NCBI RefSeq assembly: GCF_003020125.1
Contig: NZ_PYFW01000006.1
Coordinates: 186,001-250,000, forward strand
Reading direction: 5' to 3'
Origin: Bradyrhizobium sp. MOS003
GTDB lineage: Bacteria > Pseudomonadota > Alphaproteobacteria > Rhizobiales > Xanthobacteraceae
DNA length: 64,000 nt
The notes beneath the pieces were generated by a model. The model did not search any database and was not told the DNA's origin. It worked only from the letters and a program-made list of their open reading frames with translations. The stretch's first letter is position 1. Every line of letters starts with the position of its first letter. Positions 1 through 8,432 of this stretch are shown piece by piece. The position numbers were made by a program, and so were the translations under genes.

Positions 1-1
1 A

Positions 2-610
2 CAGTGGGTGCAGACCTCGCTGCTCCAGGCCCAGATCTTCATGCTCGACTTCCAGGCCGCGCGCTGGCTGATGGAGAAGGAGGTCGCCAAGCAGGCCGGC
101 AACAACCACCCGACCAGCATTCCGACCGGCGTGTTCAGGACGTCGGACGGCTATATCAACATCGCCACCACGGGCGGACGGATCTGGGAGCGCTGCGCCC
201 AGGCGATCGGCGCGCCGGAGCTCTATAGCCATCCGGACTATGCGACGGCACCGGCCCGCTCCAAGAACCGCGACGCGCTCAACGCGGAGATCGAGAAGCG
301 CACCTTGACGAAGTCGACCGACAGCTGGGTCCGCGAACTCAACGAGGCCGGCGTACCCTGTGGGCCGATCTATGCCATCGACCAGATGTTCGAGGACGCG
401 CAGGTCAAACATCTCGGCATCGCCCAGGATGTGCCGAACCACGAGGACCGCCACATCCGCCTGGTCGGCCAGCCCGTAACGCTGTCGCGCACGCCGAGCA
501 AAATGGTGGCGCGGCCGCCGGATTTCGGCGAGCAGACCGAAGAGGTCCTGAAGGAGTTCGGTCTCAGCGCGGACGAGATCGCAAAACTGCGGGATGCCAA
601 GGTGGTGTGA
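2..610 (+). CDS. CaiB/BaiF family CoA-transferase, C-terminal part (cut by window start)
   Basis: The frame is open from base 2 to a TGA at 608-610, so the gene begins before the window; the ATG at 8 is probably internal. About 200 residues remain, whereas the family usually has about 400. The fragment matches the C-terminal part of formyl-CoA/carnitine-type transferases: a stretch on being present as a single polypeptide substrate platform (PTGVFRTSDGYINIATT), then an 'AGVPCGPIY' segment and the usual ending on a hydroxy-/acyl-CoA substrate loop. Members move CoA between carboxylic acids via an aspartyl-CoA anhydride; the catalytic Asp lies in the missing N-terminal half. The substrate cannot be told. 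A strong bidirectional terminator follows. Confidence 0.85.
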   Translation, partial: QWVQTSLLQAQIFMLDFQAARWLMEKEVAKQAGNNHPTSIPTGVFRTSDGYINIATTGGRIWERCAQAIGAPELYSHPDYATAPARSKNRDALNAEIEKRTLTKSTDSWVRELNEAGVPCGPIYAIDQMFEDAQVKHLGIAQDVPNHEDRHIRLVGQPVTLSRTPSKMVARPPDFGEQTEEVLKEFGLSADEIAKLRDAKVV

Positions 611-624
611 ACGCTCGCCTGACG

Positions 625-653
625 AAAAAAGCCCGGCGCGCGCCGGGCCTTTT
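625..653. terminator. bidirectional rho-independent terminator between convergent genes
   Basis: Six A residues (625-630) precede a self-complementary GC-rich hairpin at 631-648 (arms GCCCGGC and GCCGGGC), followed by CTTTT. It can terminate both the CoA-transferase gene on the plus strand and the beta-barrel gene arriving on the minus strand. Confidence 0.85.
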
Positions 654-677
654 GGCCTCGGATGGCCGCGCCGCCGC

Positions 678-1568
678 TCAAGTCCCGCTGAAGCGGTAGT
701 TCACGCCGACGCGCAGGATGTTGTCGGTGATGTGCGAGCGATAGCCGACGACGAGCGGCGCGCCGCTGAGCGCGATCACGGGCGTTGCCAGCGAACCCGA
801 CACCGTTCCGAGATCGACATGGAGATATTCGAACCTGGCGCTCCAATTGTCGGCGAAAGCGCCTTCGACGCCGGCGCCCGCACTCCAGCCGAATTTGGTC
901 GTGCTGCTGCTGAAGCTCGCCGCAACCGGCGTGAACGTTCCGCCGTCGGCGCCGGGAGTGCCGCCGACATTGATCGCGCTCACACTGCCCGAGGTGGAGA
1001 CCCGGCCATAGGCGAGACCGCCGGTGCCGTAGACCAGCACGCGCGGCGTCACGACAACACCGAGCCGGCCGCGGACGGTGCCGAACCAATCGAGCTTCTG
1101 GGTGAGATCGAACGTCACCGGCAGCGCGGGATCGAACGTGTTGTCGCCGCGATGGCCCGGCGTGCAGACGCCGTCCTGCAGACCGTCCGGCGCGCCGGCG
1201 CACAGCGCGCCGAGGCTGCCCTTGCGGCCGCTGCCCTGGAAATCAGCTTCGAGACTGAGCACGAACACGTCGCGCTGCCAATTGTAGCCGAGCTGTCCGC
1301 CGCCGGTGACGCCGTCGAGATTGAACGTGCCGGCGCTCGAACTGAGCGGCGCGTTACCCCCGGCGTTGATGAAGTCCACGGCCGTGGCCGAGCGGCCCCA
1401 GCCGTAGCCTATATTGATGCCGGCGTAGAAGCCGCTCCAATTGTGGCCGGGATCCGCGGCCACCGGCGGCGCCTTGGCGGTGATGTGCGGCACCGCGAGA
1501 TCAGCGGCAAAGGCGCCCGGCGCGAGCAGCATGGCGATCGCGGACGCAACCAGCAGAGTTCGTGTCAT
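678..1568 (-). CDS. outer membrane beta-barrel protein (Omp25/Omp31-like porin family)
   Basis: The protein has 296 residues. It starts at the ATG at 1568, which has GAGGGAAG upstream and opens a clear signal peptide (MTRTLL... ending AFAADL). A longer frame upstream lacks such support. The mature part has the rhizobial/Brucella Omp25-Omp31 pattern: 'WSGFYAGINIGYGWGRS' near the N-terminus, alternating Gly/aromatic strands, 'DWFGTVRGRLGVV', 'RFEYLHVDLG', and a last strand of the 'LRVGVNYRF' type. It should be an eight-stranded outer-membrane protein of structural or haem/solute-related role. A paralogue lies next to it (1814-2692) in the same orientation. Confidence 0.88.
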   Translation of the reverse strand: MTRTLLVASAIAMLLAPGAFAADLAVPHITAKAPPVAADPGHNWSGFYAGINIGYGWGRSATAVDFINAGGNAPLSSSAGTFNLDGVTGGGQLGYNWQRDVFVLSLEADFQGSGRKGSLGALCAGAPDGLQDGVCTPGHRGDNTFDPALPVTFDLTQKLDWFGTVRGRLGVVVTPRVLVYGTGGLAYGRVSTSGSVSAINVGGTPGADGGTFTPVAASFSSSTTKFGWSAGAGVEGAFADNWSARFEYLHVDLGTVSGSLATPVIALSGAPLVVGYRSHITDNILRVGVNYRFSGT

Positions 1569-1760
1569 CAATCTTCCCTCGGAAAAAGGCACTGCCTGAT
1601 CGCCGGCGCGCAAGATGCACGGGCGATTCAGTGCGGCGACCCTAGGGAAGAACCGATCGGCTCGCGTCCTGCGATCGAATGTCGGTCGTTCGGAGGATCA
1701 GAGCTCGCGATCGCAGCGGACTGCTCGCGGTGCCGGACCGATGGAGGCCAGGCAGAATCG

Positions 1761-1786
1761 AAAAGCCCGGCACGAGGCCGGGCTTT
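1761..1786 (-). terminator. rho-independent terminator downstream of the second beta-barrel gene
   Basis: A perfect 9-bp stem (AAAGCCCGG at 1762-1770, CCGGGCTTT at 1778-1786) with a 7-base loop ends in a T-run on the minus strand. It lies 28 bp beyond the stop of the gene at 1814-2692 and isolates it from the gene at 678-1568. The stem sequence resembles the one at 625-653. Confidence 0.8.
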
Positions 1787-1813
1787 GTTTGTTGTTTGAC
1801 GCCTATGTCGATT

Positions 1814-2692
1814 TCAGTATCTCGCGACCACCGGGCTGTCGAACTGGTAGTTGATGCCGGCGCGCAGAATGTGATCGGTGAAGTGGGACGAGACACTGGC
1901 GCTGATCGGAAGCGTCGGCGCCAGGGTAAAATTGCCGGTCGAGAAGCGGCCGAGATCCATGTAGAGATATTCGAGCTTGGCGCTCCAGTTCCGGGTGATC
2001 TTGCCTTCGACGCCCGCGCCGACGGTCCAGCCGACGCGCGTGGTCGAGCTCGAGCCGACCGAGGCGATCGGACCGAACGGCGCGACCGTGGTGAAGCTCG
2101 ACAGCGTGCCGGTGGTCTTGATCTCACCGAAGGCGACACCGCCGGTGCCGTAGAACAGCACCTTGGGGGTCGCGAGGATACCGACACGGCCGCGAACCGT
2201 GCCGAACCACTGGAGCTTCTGATCGATCGCCAGGGTGGTGCCGGCGAGGCCGCCGGGCGGAAGGAACGTGAAGGTGGGAAGACAGGGCCCGGCGACAGGC
2301 GGCCCGGCTGTGCCGACGCAGGAGAAGCCGGCGCGGCCCTTTTCGTCCGACCATTGCAGGTCGCCCTCGATGCCATAAACCCAGTTGGCGCTCTGCCAGT
2401 TGTACCCGGCCTGGCCACCGGCAATGGCGCCGTTCATGTCGAAAGAAGCACTGGTGATGGAGCCGGCGGGCGGCGCGATCGGCGCGCCGGTTCCGGAGTC
2501 GAAGAAGGAGGCGTTGGAGCGCGAGCGGCCCCAGCTGTAACCGGCATTGGCGCCGACGTACCAGCCGGTCCAGCTCCAGACCGGATCAACGATCGGCGCC
2601 TTGACGTAGGGACGCGCCGCGAGATCGGCAGCCAGTGCTCCTGTCGCGAACAGCGACATCGCCGCCGCCATTCCAATCACGATCCGCTTCAT
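1814..2692 (-). CDS. outer membrane beta-barrel protein, paralogue of the neighbouring one
   Basis: The protein has 292 residues. The ATG at 2692 has GGAGAGG upstream and opens a signal peptide (MKRIVIGM... ALAADL). The body is 'WSWTGWYVGANAGYSWGRS', 'WFGTVRGRVGILATPKVLFYGTGG', 'KLEYLYMDLG', with a terminal strand 'LRAGINYQF' and a short tail. It shares domain order, the TVRGR(V/L)G segment and the closing strand with the protein at 678-1568, so the two look like a tandem duplication. Each has its own terminator, so they are probably transcribed separately. The role is outer-membrane structural; no transport specificity can be read. Confidence 0.88.
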   Translation of the reverse strand: MKRIVIGMAAAMSLFATGALAADLAARPYVKAPIVDPVWSWTGWYVGANAGYSWGRSRSNASFFDSGTGAPIAPPAGSITSASFDMNGAIAGGQAGYNWQSANWVYGIEGDLQWSDEKGRAGFSCVGTAGPPVAGPCLPTFTFLPPGGLAGTTLAIDQKLQWFGTVRGRVGILATPKVLFYGTGGVAFGEIKTTGTLSSFTTVAPFGPIASVGSSSTTRVGWTVGAGVEGKITRNWSAKLEYLYMDLGRFSTGNFTLAPTLPISASVSSHFTDHILRAGINYQFDSPVVARY

Positions 2693-2850
2693 GGGTAACC
2701 TCTCCGCACGATTTTGTGATCGGAAACTTACGCCAGCTTCGGCCCCATGGCTGTGCCGCGGTAGCAACATCCGGAAACAATCGCGGCGTGTGGTAGCCCG
2801 GACTACAACGACATCGCCCTCGCATGCCATTGAAATCAAAAGACTTATGC

Positions 2851-4368
2851 TTAGGGCGACGTCGCCCTCGTCCGTTGCGTCCATCCGACGCGGGACAGCA
2901 CGCCGTCGATCACCGGCCAGAACAGCAACACGATCGCCAGCGTCGAGATCGAGCCAACCAGGCCGTTTGACCAGAACACCTTGAGGTCACCACCGGAGCC
3001 GATCATCGACAGGCGGAAGGCATCTTCGGCGCGATTGCCGAGCACGAGCGCGAGGGTGAACGGCGCCAGCGGAATGCCGATCTTCTTGAAGACGTAGCCG
3101 ACGATGCCGAAGCCGAGCATCAGCCAGATGTCGAACATCGCGTTCTGGATCGCATAGGCACCGATCGCGCAGGACACCACGATCATCGGCGCCACCGCAG
3201 CGAACGGCACGCGCAGGATCGAGGCGAAAATCGGCACCGTCGTCAGCACCAGCACGAGGCCGACGACATTGCCGAGATACATCGAGGCGATCAGGCCCCA
3301 GACGAAGTCCTTGTGCTCGACGAACAGCAGCGGACCGGGATTGAGACCCCACACCATCAGGCCGCCGAGCAGGATCGCTGCGGTGCCCGAGCCTGGAATG
3401 CCGAGTGCCAGCATCGGCAGCAGCGCCGCGGTGCCGGAGGCATGCGCCGCGGTCTCGGGCGCGAACACGCCCTCGATGCGGCCCTTGCCGAAGCTCTCGG
3501 GATCCTTCGAAAAGCGCTTGGCGAGGTTGTAGCCCATGAAGGACGCCGCGATCGCCCCGCCCGGGGTAATGCCGAGCCAGCAGCCGATGAAGGAGGAGCG
3601 CAGCAGCGTCGCCCAGTATTTCGGCAGGTCCTTCCAGACGCCAAGCACGACGCGGAGCGAAATGCTTGCGGCGTGTCCGCGCAGCGCCAGCCGCTCCTCC
3701 ATGGTCAGCAGGATCTCGCTGATGCCGAACAGGCCGATGACCGCGACCAGGAAATTGATGCCGCGGAGCAGTTCGGCCGAGCCGAAGGTCATGCGCAGAT
3801 TGCCCGACACCGTGTCCATGCCGATGCCGGCGAGCAGCAGCCCCAGCGACATCGAGATGACGGTCTTGTGCTTGGCCTCGCGGCCGAGGCCGACGAACGA
3901 GCAGAAGGTGAGCAGATACACCGCGAAGAACTCGGGCGGACCGAACTTCAGCGCAAAGGACGAGATCATCGGCGCGAGGAAGGTGATCAAGAGCACCGCG
4001 ACCAGCGAGCCGATGAAGGAGGAGGTGAACGCCGCGGTCAGCGCCTCCGCCGCCCTGCCCTGCTGCGCCATCGGATAGCCGTCGAAAGTGGTCGCCACCG
4101 ACCAGGCTTCGCCGGGAATGTTGAACAGGATCGAGGTGATCGCACCGCCGAACAGCGCACCCCAGTAGATGCAAGACAGCATCACGATCGCCGAGGTCGG
4201 GTCCATCGTGAAGGTGAGCGGCAGCAGGATCGCGACGCCGTTGGGACCGCCGAGGCCGGGCAGCACGCCGACGAAGATACCGAGCACCAGCCCGACCATC
4301 ATCAGCACGAGCGTCTTCCACGTCAGCAGGACGGCAAAGCCGTGGAGCAGGAGACCGAAAGCTTCCAT
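2851..4368 (-). CDS. tctA: tripartite tricarboxylate transporter large permease TctA
   Basis: The protein has 505 residues, as expected for TctA. The ATG at 4368 (MEAFGLLLHG) is chosen because it starts 11 bp after tctB ends and matches the family N-terminus; the same frame continues upstream through tctB as an artefact. Signature parts are 'GVLPGLGGPNGVAILLPLTF' near the start, then 'GALFGGAITSILFNIPGE', a mid-protein GG(A/I)A turn and roughly a dozen membrane helices. It is the main inner-membrane channel for carboxylate uptake driven by the proton or sodium gradient, partnered by TctB and the binding protein TctC encoded upstream. Confidence 0.93.
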   Translation of the reverse strand: MEAFGLLLHGFAVLLTWKTLVLMMVGLVLGIFVGVLPGLGGPNGVAILLPLTFTMDPTSAIVMLSCIYWGALFGGAITSILFNIPGEAWSVATTFDGYPMAQQGRAAEALTAAFTSSFIGSLVAVLLITFLAPMISSFALKFGPPEFFAVYLLTFCSFVGLGREAKHKTVISMSLGLLLAGIGMDTVSGNLRMTFGSAELLRGINFLVAVIGLFGISEILLTMEERLALRGHAASISLRVVLGVWKDLPKYWATLLRSSFIGCWLGITPGGAIAASFMGYNLAKRFSKDPESFGKGRIEGVFAPETAAHASGTAALLPMLALGIPGSGTAAILLGGLMVWGLNPGPLLFVEHKDFVWGLIASMYLGNVVGLVLVLTTVPIFASILRVPFAAVAPMIVVSCAIGAYAIQNAMFDIWLMLGFGIVGYVFKKIGIPLAPFTLALVLGNRAEDAFRLSMIGSGGDLKVFWSNGLVGSISTLAIVLLFWPVIDGVLSRVGWTQRTRATSP

Positions 4369-4379
4369 CGCGAAACCGC

Positions 4380-4922
4380 CTAGCGGCCGAAGGCCGCTTC
4401 GAGCGGCCCTTTCGGCATGATGACGTCGAAGGCGACATCGAAGGTGACGAACATGATCGCAGTGAAGAGGAAGGCGGTCAGCAGCGACTTCCACAGCGCG
4501 ATCTTGCCGACGAAGCGCATGAAGCCCGAGATCAGCAGGAAGCTCGCGACATAGAGGCCGAGGAACTGCATCACCAGGCAGAACAGCAGCGTCGGCACGA
4601 ACACCGCCAGCACGCGGCGGGCCTGCGCGCGCGTGACGAAGGTTTCGGACACGGTGCGACGCGCCAGCAGGGCCACGATCAGGCCATAGAGGCTGCCGCC
4701 GCCGAGGATGACCGAGAGATAGAACGGGAAATAGCCGGGTTCGGGCCCGGTCGAATCCCAGGACGCGCCGGTGCGCCAATTGTCGTAGCCGAGCGTGGCG
4801 GCCAGCGCGATCAACAGCAGACAGACGACGATCTCGACCGTGCCGGAGGAGACGACCGAGGGCGAGTCGTCTTCAGGCGCGGTCGGATCGTCGACGACGA
4901 TTTCCAGATCGGTTTGGGACAT
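4380..4922 (-). CDS. tctB: tripartite tricarboxylate transporter small permease TctB
   Basis: About 180 residues from the ATG at 4922 (MSQTDLEIVVDD); a TTG five codons upstream is possible, and neither start has a strong ribosome site. An acidic cytoplasmic N-terminus is followed by four hydrophobic segments, including 'IVVCLLLIALAATLGYDNWRTG' and a 'PGYFPFYLSVILGGGSLYGL' segment typical of TctB. It is the small membrane subunit that pairs with TctA. It lies between tctC and tctA on the same strand but is separated from tctC by a palindromic repeat, which could lower expression of the membrane subunits relative to the binding protein. Confidence 0.88.
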   Translation of the reverse strand: MSQTDLEIVVDDPTAPEDDSPSVVSSGTVEIVVCLLLIALAATLGYDNWRTGASWDSTGPEPGYFPFYLSVILGGGSLYGLIVALLARRTVSETFVTRAQARRVLAVFVPTLLFCLVMQFLGLYVASFLLISGFMRFVGKIALWKSLLTAFLFTAIMFVTFDVAFDVIMPKGPLEAAFGR

Positions 4923-4944
4923 GCTCTGCCAAATCAAGTTGCGC

Positions 4945-5042
4945 CGTCATCATCCGCGGAAGCGGATGATCCAGTACGCCCTGCAGAAGCCGCATTCGAG
5001 TTCTGTGCAATACTGGATGCTCTGCCTTCGCGGGGCATGACG
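4945..5042. repeat. REP/BIME-like palindromic intergenic repeat
   Basis: A composite palindromic unit lies between tctC and tctB. A perfect 9-bp hairpin (ATCATCCGC 4949-4957, GCGGATGAT 4962-4970) leads into ATCCAGTA (4969-4976), which pairs with TACTGGAT (5011-5018). A second, wobble-paired hairpin follows, ending CGGGGCATGACG. From memory this matches a repeat scattered through Bradyrhizobium genomes, with arms reading 'GATCCAGTA...TACTGGATGCCCCGC...GCGGGGCATGACG'. ATGCTCTGCC also occurs at 4921-4930 and 5017-5026. It may act as an mRNA-stabilising or attenuating structure inside the operon. Confidence 0.75.
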
Positions 5043-5054
5043 CGGAGGATATGC

Positions 5055-6041
5055 TTACTTCGCGACGAAACCGGCTTCCGTCATCAGCGACTTGTTCAGC
5101 GCATCATCCTCCTCGAGGAACTTCACCATGTCCTTGCCGGTGAGGAAGATCGGCTTCAGCGCCTGCTTTTCCATGTACTCCTTGTACTCCGCGGTCTGCG
5201 TCACCTTGTGGAAGAGATCGACATAGAACGCCTGCTGCTCCGGCGTAACCTTCCCGGGCAGGAACATCGCGCGCAGCATCAGATATTGCACGTCGACGCC
5301 CTCCTCCTTGCAGGTGGGGATGTCGGCCCAGGACTGGGTGTCCGTCACCTTGGTGGTGTAGGAGATGCGCTCCTTGTCGAACACGCAGAGCGGACGCACC
5401 TGGCCGGCGCGCCAGACTTCCAGATTTTCGGATGGATTGTTGACGTTGGCCTCGGTGTGGTTGCCGACCAGCTGGGTCGCGGCCTCGCCGCCGGACTTGT
5501 AGGGCAGATAGGAGAACTTCGCACCGGTCTTCTGCTCGAGGAAGACGGTCAGCACGTGATCCTCGCGCTTGGAGCCGGTGCCGCCCATCTTGAACGGCGC
5601 GCTCGCGACCTTCGCGGCCGCGACGAACTCCTTCACCGTCTTCGCGCCGGCGCTGTTGTCCCAGAGCACGAACTGGTCGAGCGCGACCACCGAAACCGGG
5701 GTCAGCTCACGCCAGTTGAACGGAATCTTCGCCGACAGCGGCAGCATGTAGATCAAGGAATAGGCGATCAGCACCTTGTTTGGATCGCCCTCGCTGGACT
5801 TCATGTACATCAGCGCTTCCGCGCCCGAGGCGCCGCCCTTGAGCGAGACGACGATCGGCTGCTTCATCAGATTGTTCTTCTGGATCGCGGCCTGCATCAT
5901 CCGCGCCATCTGGTCGGAGGCGCCGCCCGCACCAGCGGCCACCACGATCTCGACAGGCTTTGCCGGCTCCCAGCCGGCAAATGCCGGCGTGCTCAACAAC
6001 AGCGCCGTCGCAGCGGCGACGGCTTTCACTGGAATTCGCAC
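5055..6041 (-). CDS. tctC: tripartite tricarboxylate transporter substrate-binding protein (TctC/Bug family)
   Basis: The protein has 328 residues from a GTG at 6041 preceded by an AGGGG tract. A signal peptide (MRIPVKAVAAATALLLSTPAFA) is followed by the Bug-fold opening 'KPVEIVVAAGAGGASDQMAR', in which the loop AGAGGASDQ contacts the carboxylate ligand. The rest has the two-lobe architecture and normal length. It is the periplasmic binding protein that feeds TctAB, encoded 132 bp upstream of tctB on the same strand. Several unusually conservative features (VSLKGGASGAEALMYM, ending KFLEEDDALNKSLMTEAGFVAK) suggest a subfamily apart from the citrate/tartrate prototypes, so the ligand is unknown. 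Confidence 0.9.
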   Translation of the reverse strand: MRIPVKAVAAATALLLSTPAFAGWEPAKPVEIVVAAGAGGASDQMARMMQAAIQKNNLMKQPIVVSLKGGASGAEALMYMKSSEGDPNKVLIAYSLIYMLPLSAKIPFNWRELTPVSVVALDQFVLWDNSAGAKTVKEFVAAAKVASAPFKMGGTGSKREDHVLTVFLEQKTGAKFSYLPYKSGGEAATQLVGNHTEANVNNPSENLEVWRAGQVRPLCVFDKERISYTTKVTDTQSWADIPTCKEEGVDVQYLMLRAMFLPGKVTPEQQAFYVDLFHKVTQTAEYKEYMEKQALKPIFLTGKDMVKFLEEDDALNKSLMTEAGFVAK

Positions 6042-6185
6042 GAGTTTCGCCCCCTGATGTTTTTTTGAGTTGTAGTGCGGAAGAATTCTATCCCTGCATT
6101 GTGCGGACTAAAGCTGACGAGTGCAAGCGGCCGGGCAATTGGGCGCATATGACTTTCGACGGACGACGTCGATAGCGCATGCGCT

Positions 6186-6983
6186 TCACTTGCCCTTCCA
6201 GACCGGCGTCCGCTTGTTGAGGAAGGCGTCCATGCCCTCGCGGAAATCTTCGCTCATATAGGCCTTCAGGATCAGATCCTCGCCCTCTTCACGCGACAGC
6301 GTGCGGCGGATGCGGCGTACCGCTTCCTTGGTCGCTTCCAGCGTGAGTGGCGCGTGGCTCGCGACGAGCTTTGCTGTTTCGTCCGCGCGGCGCTGCAGCG
6401 TCTCGACGTCGGGCACGATTTCGGTGAGCAGGCCGAGCGCCAGCGCTTCCTGCGCCTCGACGAGGCGCGCCTTGAAGATCATGTCCTTGGTGCGGGCCGG
6501 TCCGACCAGCGCGACAACACGGCTGATGTTGGACATCGACAGGCAATTGCCGAGCGTGCGCGCGATCGGAAAACCCATCCTCGTCGTCTCGGTGCCGATG
6601 CGCAGATCGCAGCAGGCCGCGATGCCGGCACCGCCGCCGGTGCAGGCGCCGGCGATGGCGGCGATCACGGGCACGCGGCACTGCTCGAGCGTGCCGAGCA
6701 CGCGGTCGATCCGCGCCTCGTAGTCGAGCGCGTCCTGCGCAGTCTTGAAAGCGCGGAATTGCGAGATGTCGGTGCCGGAGGCAAAGGCCTTGTCGCCGGC
6801 GCCGGTCAGGATCAGGGCCTTGATCGAGCGGTCTGCGTTGATCTCGGTGCAGATCTCCGCCATGCGGTCATACATGGCGAATGTCATGGCGTTGCGCGCC
6901 TGCGGGCGGTTGAAGGTGATCCGCGCGATGCCGTCCGTGACGGAGTAGAGCAGGTCTTCATTGGTCGTCGTCGGTGCGTTCAT
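6186..6983 (-). CDS. enoyl-CoA hydratase/isomerase (crotonase) family protein lacking both usual catalytic Glu
   Basis: The protein has 265 residues from the ATG at 6983 (a GTG four codons upstream is less likely). The crotonase fold is clear: 'ARITFNRPQARNAM', the oxyanion/CoA loop 'AFASGTDISQF' (67-77) and the second oxyanion loop 'GACTGGGAGIAACCD' (112-126). At the positions of the two hydratase glutamates it has Gly120 and Ile140 (GFPIARTLG instead of the usual xxPExxLG). Ordinary hydration is therefore doubtful; an isomerase, decarboxylase or lyase-type reaction is possible. It lies 43 bp downstream of the aminotransferase gene on the same strand and is probably cotranscribed. Confidence 0.82.
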   Translation of the reverse strand: MNAPTTTNEDLLYSVTDGIARITFNRPQARNAMTFAMYDRMAEICTEINADRSIKALILTGAGDKAFASGTDISQFRAFKTAQDALDYEARIDRVLGTLEQCRVPVIAAIAGACTGGGAGIAACCDLRIGTETTRMGFPIARTLGNCLSMSNISRVVALVGPARTKDMIFKARLVEAQEALALGLLTEIVPDVETLQRRADETAKLVASHAPLTLEATKEAVRRIRRTLSREEGEDLILKAYMSEDFREGMDAFLNKRTPVWKGK

Positions 6984-7026
6984 CGCGTTTCTCACTTCAC
7001 TGGACGTTTTCAGGCGGCCTGAGCCT

Positions 7027-8226
7027 TCAAGCCACCTGGGCTTTGGTCATCGGCACCACGTCGCGTCCCTTCAGGACATCCATGGCTGCCAGGACTCCGC
7101 CGCTCCGGTGCGGGATCTTTGCCAGATCTAGGCCCATCTCGACGCCGGCGAGCGTGCCCATCAGCATCAGATCGTTGAAGTGGCCGATATGGCCGATGCG
7201 GAACACCTTGCCCTTGACCTTGTTCAGCCCGGTGCCGAGCGACATGTCGAAGTTTTCCAGCACGACCTTGCGGAAGGCGTCGGCATCGTGGCCATCAGGC
7301 ACGCGCACGCCGGTCAGCGCCGGTGAGTGGGCGGCAGGATCGATGCACTGCGTCTCCAGGCCCCAGACCTTGGCTGCCGCGCGCGTTGCCGCGCTGTGGC
7401 GCTTGTGGCGGGTCCAGACGTTCTCCAGCCCCTCCTCTTCCAGCATCTTGACCGCTTCGCGCAGGCCGTAGAGCAGATTGGTGGCGGGCGTATAGGGGAA
7501 GGTGCCGAGCTTGTTGAAGTTGATGACTTCCTGCCAGTCCCAATAGGAGCGCATGCCGGGGTTGGCCTTCGCCACCGCGAGCGCCTTCTCCGAGACGGCG
7601 TTGAAGCTGAGACCGGGTGGCAGCATCAAGCCCTTCTGCGAGCCGGCGACCGAAACGTCGACGCCCCAGGCATCATGCTCGTATTCCATCGAGCCGAGGC
7701 CGGAGATGGTGTCAACCATCAGCAGCGCCGGATGCTTGACGCGGTCGAGCAGCTTGCGCACCTCCAGCGGCGGCGTCACGCAGCCGGTCGAGGTCTCGTT
7801 GTGCACGACGCAGACCGCCTTGATCGCGTGCTGCTTGTCGGCGCTAAGGCGCTTCTCGATCTCGGCGAGGTCGGCGCCATGGCGCCAGTCGCTCGGGATG
7901 AAGTCGACGTCGATCTTGAACTTTTCGGCGATACCGCGCCACAGCACGGCGAACTGGCCGGTCTCGCACATCAGCACCTTGTCGCCCGGCGCGAACACAT
8001 TGACCATCGCGGCTTCCCAAGCGCCGGTGCCGGACGAGGGGAAGATGATCACGGGCTGCTTGGTGCGGAACACCCGCTGCATGGCGGCGAGAACCGCAAA
8101 ACCGAGCTCGGCGAATTCCGGACCGCGATGGTCCAGCGTCGGCATGTCCATCGCCCGCAGCACCCGGTCGGGCACGTTGGTCGGTCCTGGAATCTGTAGG
8201 AAATGCCTTCCACTGTGCACGGTCAT
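7027..8226 (-). CDS. sgaA: serine--glyoxylate aminotransferase family protein (class V PLP enzyme)
   Basis: The protein has 399 residues from the ATG at 8226. It is a fold-type I class V aminotransferase: 'GPTNVPDRVLRAM' at the start, 'PSSGTGAWEAA' (63-73) for phosphate binding, Asp172 in 'LLMVDTISGLGSM', and the PLP lysine Lys198 in 'VAGSQKGLMLPPG'. This pattern matches serine-glyoxylate and alanine-glyoxylate aminotransferases, which turn glyoxylate plus L-serine into glycine plus hydroxypyruvate. It is divergent from a GlcD-GlcF-type dehydrogenase, fitting a shared role in glyoxylate/2-hydroxyacid metabolism. Serine versus aspartate or alanine as donor cannot be decided from sequence alone. 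Confidence 0.88.
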   Translation of the reverse strand: MTVHSGRHFLQIPGPTNVPDRVLRAMDMPTLDHRGPEFAELGFAVLAAMQRVFRTKQPVIIFPSSGTGAWEAAMVNVFAPGDKVLMCETGQFAVLWRGIAEKFKIDVDFIPSDWRHGADLAEIEKRLSADKQHAIKAVCVVHNETSTGCVTPPLEVRKLLDRVKHPALLMVDTISGLGSMEYEHDAWGVDVSVAGSQKGLMLPPGLSFNAVSEKALAVAKANPGMRSYWDWQEVINFNKLGTFPYTPATNLLYGLREAVKMLEEEGLENVWTRHKRHSAATRAAAKVWGLETQCIDPAAHSPALTGVRVPDGHDADAFRKVVLENFDMSLGTGLNKVKGKVFRIGHIGHFNDLMLMGTLAGVEMGLDLAKIPHRSGGVLAAMDVLKGRDVVPMTKAQVA

Positions 8227-8317
8227 CGGCGTCCTTCCCGGTCTTTGAGGCTTGTATCGACGTGAGCGTCGGGAGGCCCGGATTCGGGGCTCCCGCGAGC
8301 CGCTCGCATATCACTAT

Positions 8318-8344
8318 TCGCCGGGCTTGTCCCTCGCCCGGCGA
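8318..8344. promoter_or_regulatory. 9-bp inverted repeat in the divergent sgaA/glcD-F intergenic region
   Basis: TCGCCGGGC (8318-8326) and GCCCGGCGA (8336-8344) form a perfect 9-bp stem with a 9-base loop. It lies 92 bp upstream of sgaA and 89 bp upstream of the dehydrogenase gene. No T-run follows, so it is more likely an operator or leader hairpin than a terminator. Function is not established. Confidence 0.4.
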
Positions 8345-8432
8345 GGTCCGTCAATGCACAGGAAGCAGGGCTCGCTTGCCAAGGGCCGTGACGGGAGGCA
8401 AGACGGTGCATGCGAACAAGCGAAAGCGGATC

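Noticed and set aside
8318..8344. Hairpin upstream of the 2-hydroxyacid dehydrogenase as a riboswitch
   Set aside because: Only a single 9-bp stem is visible, with no multi-helix aptamer architecture; recorded only as an inverted repeat.
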